Under the pieces are notes generated by a model. That model saw only the letters and a list, made by a program, of their open reading frames with translations. It searched no databases and had not been told where the DNA came from. A program made the translations under genes and the position numbers. This document shows positions 5,986 to 12,306 of a stretch of DNA of 20,217 bases, in pieces; the first letter of the stretch is position 1; every line of letters starts with the position of its first letter. Location of the stretch: contig UQSX01000054.1 in the NCBI GenBank assembly GCA_900543715.1, positions 1 to 20,217 on the forward strand. Reading direction: 5' to 3'. The stretch comes from an uncultured Blautia sp. GTDB taxonomy: Bacteria > Bacillota > Clostridia > Lachnospirales > Lachnospiraceae.

Positions 5986-7502
5986 ATATAAAAAGAGCAA
6001 AACAGGAGATCAAAGATACGGTGGAAGCCTATCTTTTAAAGGATGATTACGGAGATTACTGTATCCCGGCCATAAGGCAGCGGCCGATCCTGCTCATGGG
6101 ACCTCCGGGGATCGGCAAGACTCAGATCATGGAGCAGGCAGCCAGAGAATGCGGCATTAACCTGGTGTCTTATACCATTACCCACCATACCAGGCAAAGC
6201 GCCATAGGACTGCCTTTTATCAAAGAGAAAAGCTACGGGGGAGAGACCCGGCCAGTCACTGAGTATACTATGAGCGAGATTATCGCTTCCGTGTATGACA
6301 AAATGGAAGCTACGGGAATCCGGGAGGGAATCCTGTTTATCGATGAGATCAACTGTGTTTCGGAGACTCTGGCTCCTGCCATGCTCCAGTTCCTCCAGTG
6401 CAAGACCTTCGGAAACCAGCAGGTGCCTTCCGGCTGGATCATTGTGGCTGCGGGAAATCCTCCGGAGTACAATAAATCTGTCCGGGACTTTGACGTGGTG
6501 ACTCTGGACCGGGTAAAGAAGATCGATGTGCGGGAAGATTTCGGAGTCTGGAAAGAATATGCCTATGAGGCAGGGATCCACCCGGCGGTGCTTTCCTATC
6601 TGGATCTCCGGAGAGAAAACTTTTACCGTATGGAAACCAGTATTGATGGGAGAATGTTTGCCACCCCCAGAGGATGGGAGGATCTTTCCCAGCTTCTGTA
6701 TGTATATGAAAAGCTGGGAAAAAGGCCGGACCGGGAGGTAGTCTGCCAGTATATCCAGCACTGGAAGGTGGCAAAGGATTTTGCCAATTATCTGGAGCTG
6801 TTTGAAAAATATCAGACAGATTACCAGGTGGATCAAGTCCTGGCGGGACATTTTGAAAAATTTGCCGTGGAAAAGCTCCGGCTGGCTTCTATGGACGAGC
6901 GGTTTGCAGTAGTGGGACTGTTTATGGGAAAACTGGGAGAAGGGTGCAGAGCTTATCATGAAAAAGACCTTCTGGTCACAGAACTCTTTGAAGTCCTGAA
7001 AGGATGGAAAAAGGCTCTGGAATCTGCAGAACATCCCTGGCAGGCTTTAGAGGACCGGATCTTTATGAGAGAAAAGGATCTGGAAGAAAAGAAGAAGGCA
7101 GACCTTCTTACACGGGAGGAAGAACATCTGAAACAGGAGATCCTGAAACTTCTGGGAATTTATCGGGATCTGGCAAAAGAAGGAGAGGTCCGGGGAGAAG
7201 GAAAAGAAGAAATCTTCCAGAAAGTTAAAGAAGCCTTCCAGGACCAGGCCGGGGAGCGTGAGGAATTGATAAAAGACACCGGAGAAAAGCTCCAGAATAC
7301 CTTTGACTTCCTGGAGCTGGCTTTCCAGGAAGGACAGGAACTGGTAGTCTTTGTTACAGAACTGAATACCAACCCCTACAGCATGGAATTTATCAGTGAG
7401 AATGGCTGCGACAGTTATTATAAATATAACAAAAAACTCCTTTTCGACCAGGAGCAGAGAGAGATTTTGGAAGAGCTGGAAAATATTGAAGAGGAGTTCT
7501 AA
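5982..7502 (+). CDS. MoxR-family AAA+ ATPase
   Basis: This 506-residue protein has Walker A GPPGIGKTQ at 40-48, Walker B ILFIDE at 117-122 and a sensor-1 Asn in VAAGNPPEYN (155-164), the MoxR hallmark. Arg residues in VTLDRVKK (173-180) follow. The C-terminal third (about 350-450) is Glu/Lys-rich and predicted to be coiled coil, longer than in minimal MoxR proteins. MoxR ATPases form hexamers that act as chaperones for assembly or maturation of a partner, usually with a vWA co-factor. The co-factor here is the upstream gene, with which it overlaps by 4 nt. The client is unknown. A GC-rich hairpin lies just after its stop. Confidence 0.93.
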   Translation: MNIKRAKQEIKDTVEAYLLKDDYGDYCIPAIRQRPILLMGPPGIGKTQIMEQAARECGINLVSYTITHHTRQSAIGLPFIKEKSYGGETRPVTEYTMSEIIASVYDKMEATGIREGILFIDEINCVSETLAPAMLQFLQCKTFGNQQVPSGWIIVAAGNPPEYNKSVRDFDVVTLDRVKKIDVREDFGVWKEYAYEAGIHPAVLSYLDLRRENFYRMETSIDGRMFATPRGWEDLSQLLYVYEKLGKRPDREVVCQYIQHWKVAKDFANYLELFEKYQTDYQVDQVLAGHFEKFAVEKLRLASMDERFAVVGLFMGKLGEGCRAYHEKDLLVTELFEVLKGWKKALESAEHPWQALEDRIFMREKDLEEKKKADLLTREEEHLKQEILKLLGIYRDLAKEGEVRGEGKEEIFQKVKEAFQDQAGEREELIKDTGEKLQNTFDFLELAFQEGQELVVFVTELNTNPYSMEFISENGCDSYYKYNKKLLFDQEQREILEELENIEEEF

Positions 7503-7504
7503 AA

Positions 7505-7530
7505 GCAGGAAGCCCGAAACGGGCTCCTGC
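7505..7530 (+). promoter_or_regulatory. GC-rich intra-operon hairpin after moxR
   Basis: GCAGG-a-AGCCCG (7505-7516), loop AAA, CGGGCT-CCTGC (7520-7530): eleven pairs with one bulged A. No T run follows, so it is not a standard terminator. It could protect the upstream mRNA 3' end or reduce read-through into the next gene. Confidence 0.6.
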
Positions 7531-7570
7531 AGACAGAGCCGGAGAAAAAGAGCAGGGAGGAATGAGGCCC

Positions 7571-7762
7571 ATGAAAAAGGGAAAAGAACGGGGAAGCTGT
7601 GAGACCTGCACCTTCTATGTCTATGATGAGGAATACGAAGCCTATCTGTGCGACATGAATATGGACGAGGATGACTATGTGAGGATTTTGTCGGACCGGT
7701 ACTATCAGTGTCCCTATTACCGGAATCAGGATGAATACGCAGTAGTGAGAAAACAGATGTAA
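7571..7762 (+). CDS. DUF6472-like small four-Cys protein
   Basis: A 63-residue protein starting MKKGKERGSCETCTF. Two Cys in C-x2-C near the N-terminus, a third in YLCDMNMDEDD and a fourth in YYQCPYYR suggest one zinc site. The pattern of CETC, then acidic residues, then CPYY...DEY..VRKQM matches the short DUF6472 family of Lachnospiraceae, as I remember it. Function is unknown. An in-frame ATG at 7562 sits only 1 nt after the GGGAGG site (7555-7560). The ATG at 7571 has a normal 10-nt spacing and was chosen. It is the last gene before a terminator, 68 nt after moxR, so it may be cotranscribed with it. Confidence 0.8.
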   Translation: MKKGKERGSCETCTFYVYDEEYEAYLCDMNMDEDDYVRILSDRYYQCPYYRNQDEYAVVRKQM

Positions 7763-7771
7763 AAAAAGAGG

Positions 7772-7803
7772 AAAGACTGCATTGTATGTTGTGCAGTCTT
7801 TTC
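7772..7803 (+). terminator. Intrinsic terminator of the MoxR-vWA operon
   Basis: AAAGACTGCA (7772-7781) pairs perfectly with TGCAGTCTTT (7792-7801) around a 10-nt loop, followed by further T/C bases. Confidence 0.85.
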
Positions 7804-7823
7804 TGTATTTGAGGGAAGATTTC

Positions 7824-7853
7824 TTGTGTTATGAGAATATTTTCAATTATAAT
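7824..7853 (+). promoter_or_regulatory. Promoter of the LytTR two-component operon
   Basis: TTGTGT (7824-7829), an 18-nt spacer and a perfect TATAAT (7848-7853), 27 nt before the ATG at 7881. The leader is therefore only about 20 nt. Confidence 0.65.
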
Positions 7854-7880
7854 AAAGAAAACAAAGGAAAGAAACAGAAA

Positions 7881-8594
7881 ATGAAGATAGCAATTTGTGA
7901 TGATGAGAAAAAAGCTTCGGAGGCCCTTCTGGAAATCCTTGAAGAGTGCCCGGAACCTATAGAGAAAACAGACGTATATTTCAGCGGCGAAGAACTTCTC
8001 CGGTCAACAGAACAGTACGATCTTCTGTTTCTGGATATTGATATGGAAGGGATAGATGGCATAGAGACCGCCAGAAAGATCCGGCTGAAGGATAAAAAAG
8101 TAAAGATCGTATATGTGACTGCCTACAGTGAATATGCAGGGAAAGCTTTTTCCGTCCATGCTTTCGGCTATCTGCTCAAACCGGTGAAGAAGACCAGTGT
8201 GCTCAAGCAGGTGGCAGATGCCCTGGCTTACCGGGAGGAGGAGCAGAAGCCCAGTCCTGTTCTGGAGTTTGAGACTTCCCAGGGAAGGACCAGGCTCCAT
8301 ACAGCAGATATTTACTACTTTGAGATACGGGGAAGACAGATTAAGCTGGCGGCGGAAAAGGGCTGCTATGAAATGCGGGGAAAGATCGGTGATCTTCGGG
8401 AAAGAATGAAGGACTATGGATTTGCTTCTCCCCATAAAAGCTTTGTGGTAAACCTGGATCAGATACGGAATATCAAAGGCTACGATATTTACATGATGAG
8501 CGGGGAAATCCTTCCGCTGTCCCAGAAACAGGCAGTTTCTTTTAAGGAATGTCTGGGAAGATTTCTGGCAGAAAAAAACGGGAGCTCTTTTTAA
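7881..8594 (+). CDS. LytTR-family response regulator (AgrA/ComE type)
   Basis: This 237-residue protein has an N-terminal receiver domain with the acidic pocket (CDDE, 6-9), phospho-acceptor D52 in LLFLDIDM, T80 in VTAYSEYA and K100 in LLKP. A LytTR DNA-binding domain follows (about 125-230) with the family sequence FASPHKSFVVNLDQI. It should bind direct-repeat promoter sites after phosphorylation by the kinase encoded next. The ATG at 7881 follows AAAGGAAAG. Extending the frame to 7782 would place the start inside the upstream terminator, so the shorter form was chosen. The 52-nt gap to the kinase gene has no peptide gene. It could regulate its own operon, which has a good promoter. Confidence 0.93.
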   Translation: MKIAICDDEKKASEALLEILEECPEPIEKTDVYFSGEELLRSTEQYDLLFLDIDMEGIDGIETARKIRLKDKKVKIVYVTAYSEYAGKAFSVHAFGYLLKPVKKTSVLKQVADALAYREEEQKPSPVLEFETSQGRTRLHTADIYYFEIRGRQIKLAAEKGCYEMRGKIGDLRERMKDYGFASPHKSFVVNLDQIRNIKGYDIYMMSGEILPLSQKQAVSFKECLGRFLAEKNGSSF

Positions 8595-8646
8595 GGGGGC
8601 TGCCTGACCTGCCGCAGGAGAAAAGAAGAGAAAGGGGAGGAGTACT

Positions 8647-9822
8647 TTGTATAGTTTATGGCTGCCGGATATTCTGACCATTCTGGGAGTTTCTGTCTGG
8701 TTTATATTTCGTCTCCGGAAGAAAAATGTCCGGTCCAAAGGCTATTATGTTTTCAGCGGACTGCTGTATCTGGCAGGGATCGTCCTGATCTGGGCCCTGT
8801 CCCGGGTACTGCTCTATGAGATCTATACCAGATATATGCTGAACTTTTCCGGATTTAACACTACTTTGAATCCCTATGGAAATGCCCAGCTGATCGCAGG
8901 AGTCATCCGTTGGGCGGCTCAAGGGGGCTGGGCCTGGTTCCTTAGCAGTATCCTGAAACGGGGCAGGAGGGGCCATCTGAGCAAAGGCCAGTTTTTTATC
9001 TGTCTGGTCATGCCTTTGCTCTCCCTGGTGATGATGATCTCTTTTCTGACCTTAAGCGATTACTATGCAAGCTGGAACGGCTATCTGCTGGTGCTGGTAA
9101 ATGTATTGCTCCTTCTGTTTATGAATATATTTGTGGTATATTTTTATATTACAGCGGCCCAGAGCAATGAGGCAGAAAAGAAGTCCAGGCTTTACCGGCA
9201 GAAGGAAATGCTGGTGTACCAGCATTATCAGAAGCTGGAAGAAAGCTATCGTCAGTCCAGAAAGATCGTTCATGACGTAAAGAACCATATCCAGGCCCTG
9301 GGAAAGCTTTATGAGGAAGGCCAGACAGAAGAGGCAGAAAAATATAAAGAAGAAGTTTTTCATCTTTTGAATCAGAACAATCATGCCTGGTATACGGAGA
9401 ACCGGATGCTGAATATTATCCTGAATGAAAAACTCTGCCATGAAAATCTCCGGGACGCCAGACTGGAGCTTGACATAGAGGAGAACTGTCTGGACAGAAT
9501 ACAGGAGATCGATATTACAACGATCTTTGCAAATCTTCTGGATAATGCCATTGAGGCCATGGGCAGGGATAAGGAACCGGAAGAAAAGTATCTGAAGATC
9601 CTGGCAAAAAGAGAGAAAGAGTTTCTCATGATCCAGGTGGAAAATTCCAAGTCCAGGCACCCGGAAAAGTGGGAAGGCCATCAGGGACTGGGGCTGGAAA
9701 ACGTAAGGGAAGCCATAAAACCATATGAAGGGAACTGTACCATTACAGATGAGGAGAAACGGTTTCAGGCAGTGATCCTTATCCCTAACACAGTGAAAAA
9801 AGAGGAGGTGCGGAGTAAATGA
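8647..9822 (+). CDS. Membrane sensor histidine kinase, GHKL (AgrC-like)
   Basis: This 391-residue protein has an N-terminal membrane region (helices near 8-22, 36-56, 82-102, 115-135, 146-170). The dimerisation helix carries the phospho-accepting H209 in KIVHDVKNHIQAL. The catalytic ATPase domain has an N box (ANLLDNAIEA, 295-304) and a G box (HQGLGLENV). This is the HPK10/AgrC arrangement used to sense peptides or envelope stress. No ATG lies in frame at the start. TTG at 8647 sits 6 nt after GGGGAGG (8634-8640), which fits well. Its end overlaps the next gene by 4 nt. No AgrD- or AgrB-like gene is present, so the signal is unknown. Confidence 0.92.
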   Translation: MYSLWLPDILTILGVSVWFIFRLRKKNVRSKGYYVFSGLLYLAGIVLIWALSRVLLYEIYTRYMLNFSGFNTTLNPYGNAQLIAGVIRWAAQGGWAWFLSSILKRGRRGHLSKGQFFICLVMPLLSLVMMISFLTLSDYYASWNGYLLVLVNVLLLLFMNIFVVYFYITAAQSNEAEKKSRLYRQKEMLVYQHYQKLEESYRQSRKIVHDVKNHIQALGKLYEEGQTEEAEKYKEEVFHLLNQNNHAWYTENRMLNIILNEKLCHENLRDARLELDIEENCLDRIQEIDITTIFANLLDNAIEAMGRDKEPEEKYLKILAKREKEFLMIQVENSKSRHPEKWEGHQGLGLENVREAIKPYEGNCTITDEEKRFQAVILIPNTVKKEEVRSK

Positions 9823-10598
9823 TGGATAGAATCGTGATTCTGCTGACGATCCTGATCGGAGGAGGGATTTCTCTGGCGCTCCTGATGGGAAAGGGTAGTT
9901 TTCTCATAGCAGGGTATAATACAGCCTCAGAAAAAGAGAAGAGAAAATATAATGAGAAAAAACTGTGCAGGACCACAGGAACTTATCTGGCTCTGATCAC
10001 AGTCCTGGTCCTGGGGGCGGAGATCATGGGAGAGAATATACCGGACTGGTATCTGGCGCTGACCACGGGTGGTGTCTTTATCGGACTGATCCCTACTCTT
10101 CTCTATGCAAATCTGGGCTGCAGGATAAAACCGGGAGAGGAAATCCTGCTGGAGGAAAGTCCAGAAAAGGAATTAAAAAGGAAAAAGGCCCGGAAGACAG
10201 GGACTATCATTACCATCCTCATTACCGGAGCTGCTCTGGTGTTTTCGGCAGTGCTGCTTTTTACCGGAAATGTGGAGGTTGTGATCCAGAATGACCAGTT
10301 GGAGATCCAGGGGTCTTACTGGTCAGACTATGAGCTGCCTCTTTCAGAAATACAGGCCGTTACTTACCGGGAGGACTTTGAAACAGGCAGTAAGCGTATG
10401 GGAGTCAACAGCCTGCAGCTTAATGAGGGAACTTTTCAAAACAAAGAGTTTGGAGAGTACACCATATACAGCTATGCCAGATGTAAAGATTTTGTGGTGA
10501 TGGAAGCAACAGACGGCGTGCTGGTGATAAATGGGAAAACTCCGGAAGAGACCAGAACGCTGTATGAGAAGATCCTGGCGGCGTCCGGGCTGGAGTAG
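9819..10598 (+). CDS. DUF3784-type membrane protein with C-terminal PH-like domain
   Basis: This 259-residue protein starts within the kinase stop (ATGA). The N-terminal helices at about 5-23, 54-70 and 78-97 surround GKGSFLIAGYNTASEKEKRKYN, the signature I associate with DUF3784. A fourth helix at 128-149 leads to a soluble domain of about 110 residues. That domain has strands such as VEVVIQNDQLEIQGSYW and a closing helix TPEETRTLYEKIL, as in bacterial PH-like domains. Such proteins are often encoded next to LytTR/GHKL pairs. A role in sensing or damping the kinase is inference. The second ATG at 9822 is an equally possible start. Confidence 0.78.
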   Translation: MMDRIVILLTILIGGGISLALLMGKGSFLIAGYNTASEKEKRKYNEKKLCRTTGTYLALITVLVLGAEIMGENIPDWYLALTTGGVFIGLIPTLLYANLGCRIKPGEEILLEESPEKELKRKKARKTGTIITILITGAALVFSAVLLFTGNVEVVIQNDQLEIQGSYWSDYELPLSEIQAVTYREDFETGSKRMGVNSLQLNEGTFQNKEFGEYTIYSYARCKDFVVMEATDGVLVINGKTPEETRTLYEKILAASGLE

Positions 10599-10618
10599 GG
10601 GCAGAAAGGAGAATGTTT

Positions 10619-11047
10619 ATGACAAAAGGAAAATGGAGAAAAAAGATCCTGGCAGGCTTTTTGGGGATTCTGGCACTGGCTGCTTTGTCCGGCTGTCAGG
10701 AATCTCTCTCAGATGAGTTTCGGGAAGACCAGGTCATTGCAGAAGCGAAAGAAATGGTAGAAAGAATCAATGCCGGGGAACTGGAAGGAGTATGGGAAGA
10801 TACCTTTAATGTGGTCATGCAGAATGGTACAGATCCGGAAGAACTTCAGGAAAATATTGACTATTATATGAAGGATAAAGGAGAATTTCAGGACTTTGAC
10901 AGAATCCAGGTCCGGGGGATCACAGACCGGGACACAGGAACTCCTTATGCCACAGTTATGGTCCTGGCAGCCTATGAAGACGGAAAAGTCATGTTTACCA
11001 TTTCATTTGACACGGATATGAAATGTGCGGGATTTTATGTGAAATAG
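10619..11047 (+). CDS. DUF3887-type lipoprotein
   Basis: The chosen 142-residue form starts MTKGKWRKKILAGFLGILAL and reaches a lipobox LSGC with Cys26, so it is predicted to be lipid-anchored on the outer membrane face. The mature part is a small alpha+beta domain with AEAKEMVERINAGELEGVW, a DPEEL segment and final strands ending TISFDTDMKCAGFYVK. This is the pattern of DUF3887, a domain of the NTF2-like kind found on many Firmicute lipoproteins. AAGGAG (10606-10611) lies 7 nt before ATG 10619. The ATG at 10613 would be only 1 nt away from it. It follows the DUF3784 gene by 20 nt and precedes the DUF1648 gene by 15 nt. Ligand unknown. Confidence 0.82.
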   Translation: MTKGKWRKKILAGFLGILALAALSGCQESLSDEFREDQVIAEAKEMVERINAGELEGVWEDTFNVVMQNGTDPEELQENIDYYMKDKGEFQDFDRIQVRGITDRDTGTPYATVMVLAAYEDGKVMFTISFDTDMKCAGFYVK

Positions 11048-11062
11048 GGGAGTAATCTTGCA

Positions 11063-11392
11063 ATGTTATTTTTTAATAATAAAAAATCCTGGATCCTGTG
11101 GGCAATCACTCTCCTGGCCGCAGGGGTGGCTTTCCCTTTTCTGCCGGAACAGATACCGGTGCATTGGAGCGCCGGAACAGCAGACGGCTTTGCGGGAAAA
11201 TGGGCGGTTTTTCTCTTCCCGGCCCTTCAGGCAGGAATCTTGCTTGTGAGTCGGATCCCTGGGGTAAAACAGTGGTGCCTGGTTAATAAAACGGGGATGG
11301 AAGGGAATGAGAGCCAGTATTACTTTAGAATCTTTTTTATCATTTTCCTTCTGGCTTTTGTGGAAGGTTTGAGTATCTGGTATGTATTTTAA
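11063..11392 (+). CDS. Short DUF1648/SdpI-like membrane protein
   Basis: This 109-residue protein has three membrane helices (about 9-28, 47-63 and 87-106). The first loop is FLPEQIPVHWSAGTADGFAGK, the DUF1648 signature (P-x-Q-I-P-x-H-W) found at the N-terminus of SdpI-type immunity proteins. It lacks the C-terminal SdpI portion, so it is shorter than Bacillus SdpI. SdpI protects against the SdpC toxin and sequesters a repressor; whether this short protein does either is unknown. GGGGAG (11047-11052) precedes the ATG by 10 nt. It is the last gene of the LytTR operon. No terminator is seen before the GntR gene. Confidence 0.8.
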   Translation: MLFFNNKKSWILWAITLLAAGVAFPFLPEQIPVHWSAGTADGFAGKWAVFLFPALQAGILLVSRIPGVKQWCLVNKTGMEGNESQYYFRIFFIIFLLAFVEGLSIWYVF

Positions 11393-11401
11393 TTCTGGAA
11401 T

Positions 11402-11424
11402 CCGAGACTCGGTCCTGCTATAAT
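11402..11424 (+). promoter_or_regulatory. Promoter with inverted repeat before the GntR gene
   Basis: A perfect TATAAT (11419-11424) lies 30 nt before the gntR ATG. Directly upstream is a perfect palindrome CCGAG-A-CTCGG (11402-11412) in the -35 to -10 spacer. The -35 (TGGAAT, 11396-11401) is weak, which suits activator or repressor control. Auto-regulation is possible. Confidence 0.55.
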
Positions 11425-11454
11425 ACAGATAAGAATCCAAGAGAGGTTAGGACT

Positions 11455-12183
11455 ATGCTTGAATCATTAAATAACAATAAAAAGCTGCTTCCCCGGCAGG
11501 CTGCGGAACAGATCATAAAACTGATCCGGGAAAACCAGCTTCAGGCAGGGGAAAAGCTGCCTAATGAATTTGATATGGCCCAGCAGCTTTCTGTGGGAAG
11601 GGGAACCATCCGGGAGGCTGTGAAAATCCTGGAATCCAGAAATATCGTGGAGATCAGAAGAGGAAGGGGGACATTTGTATGTGAGCATCCGGGACTGATG
11701 GAGGATCCTCTGGGCCTTGCCCTGGTGGAAGATAAGGAGAGACTGGCTCTGGATCTGTGTGAGGTCCGTCTGATCCTGGAACCGGAACTGGCGGCCCTGG
11801 CGGCCAAAAGAGCAGGAGAAAAAGAGATCCGGAAACTGGAGGTGATCCAGGAACAGATCGAAAAACTTTGCAGGCAGGGAGAATCTTATCTGAAAAAAGA
11901 TATGGAGTTTCATGAAGTGCTGGCCCGGATCAGCCGAAACTATGTAATGCCCAGATTAGTGCCTATTATTCAGGAGGGTGTTTCCCTGTTTATAGAAGTC
12001 ACGGAGCTTTCTCTGGCGGAAGAAACTTTAAGGACCCACCGGAAGATCGTGACATCTATACAGGATCATGATTCCCAGGGGGCCAGAGAAGCTATGAAGG
12101 AACATCTTCTCCTGAATCAGAAAAAAATACAGGAGAAGATATGGGAGAATAAATCCGAAACTTTTATTGACGGAGAAGATTAA
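11455..12183 (+). CDS. GntR-family (FadR/FCD) regulator of the sugar-acid locus
   Basis: This 242-residue protein has an N-terminal winged helix (10-75) with the GntR signature LPNEFDMAQQLSVGRGTIREAV followed by the wing RRGRGTF. The C-terminal FCD domain retains its metal and ligand residues: D149, H153 in EFHEVLARIS, H195 in RTHRKIV and H217. FCD regulators bind sugar acids or other carboxylates and release DNA when the ligand is present. It lies just upstream of, and in the same direction as, two dehydratase units, so it is the probable local regulator. GAGAGGTTAGG precedes the ATG. The candidate operator is the inverted repeat at 12207-12223. Confidence 0.92.
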   Translation: MLESLNNNKKLLPRQAAEQIIKLIRENQLQAGEKLPNEFDMAQQLSVGRGTIREAVKILESRNIVEIRRGRGTFVCEHPGLMEDPLGLALVEDKERLALDLCEVRLILEPELAALAAKRAGEKEIRKLEVIQEQIEKLCRQGESYLKKDMEFHEVLARISRNYVMPRLVPIIQEGVSLFIEVTELSLAEETLRTHRKIVTSIQDHDSQGAREAMKEHLLLNQKKIQEKIWENKSETFIDGED

Positions 12184-12194
12184 AAGGTTTATTC

Positions 12195-12223
12195 TTAACA
12201 TAAGACGTCATACGTGTTATGAC
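12195..12223 (+). promoter_or_regulatory. Promoter and candidate GntR operator of the first dehydratase unit
   Basis: TTAACA (12195-12200), a 17-nt spacer and TATGAC (12218-12223) form the likely promoter. The perfect inverted repeat GTCATA-cgtgt-TATGAC (12207-12223) covers the spacer and the -10, so a bound repressor would block RNA polymerase. The size and symmetry are typical of GntR/FCD operators. Confidence 0.65.
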
Positions 12224-12227
12224 ATAG

Positions 12228-12271
12228 ACTGTTTTCATGTCTGTTATGTAACCATGAAATACAGAAACAGT
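12228..12271 (+). repeat. Nested inverted repeats in the leader of the first dehydratase unit
   Basis: ACTGTTT (12228-12234) is complementary to AAACAGT (12265-12271). TTTCATG (12233-12239) is complementary to CATGAAA (12253-12259). The direct repeat TGTTATG at 12215 and 12242 links this region to the upstream operator. It may be a second regulator site or an mRNA leader hairpin. Confidence 0.5.
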
Positions 12272-12306
12272 TGATCTTGATATGATAAAAGAAAAGGAGA
12301 AAAGTT

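Noticed and set aside
6036..7034. 332-aa open frame on the minus strand inside moxR
   Set aside because: It is an antisense shadow of the MoxR coding frame, rich in His/Pro/Ser as such shadows are, with no family resemblance.
7782..7880. N-terminal extension of the LytTR regulator from GTA/TTG-type codons at 7782
   Set aside because: It would start in the loop of the upstream terminator and before the promoter; the receiver domain begins at ATG 7881.
8004..8738. 244-aa minus-strand open frame across the LytTR gene
   Set aside because: Antisense to a clearly assigned response regulator and kinase start; no ribosome binding site or domain.
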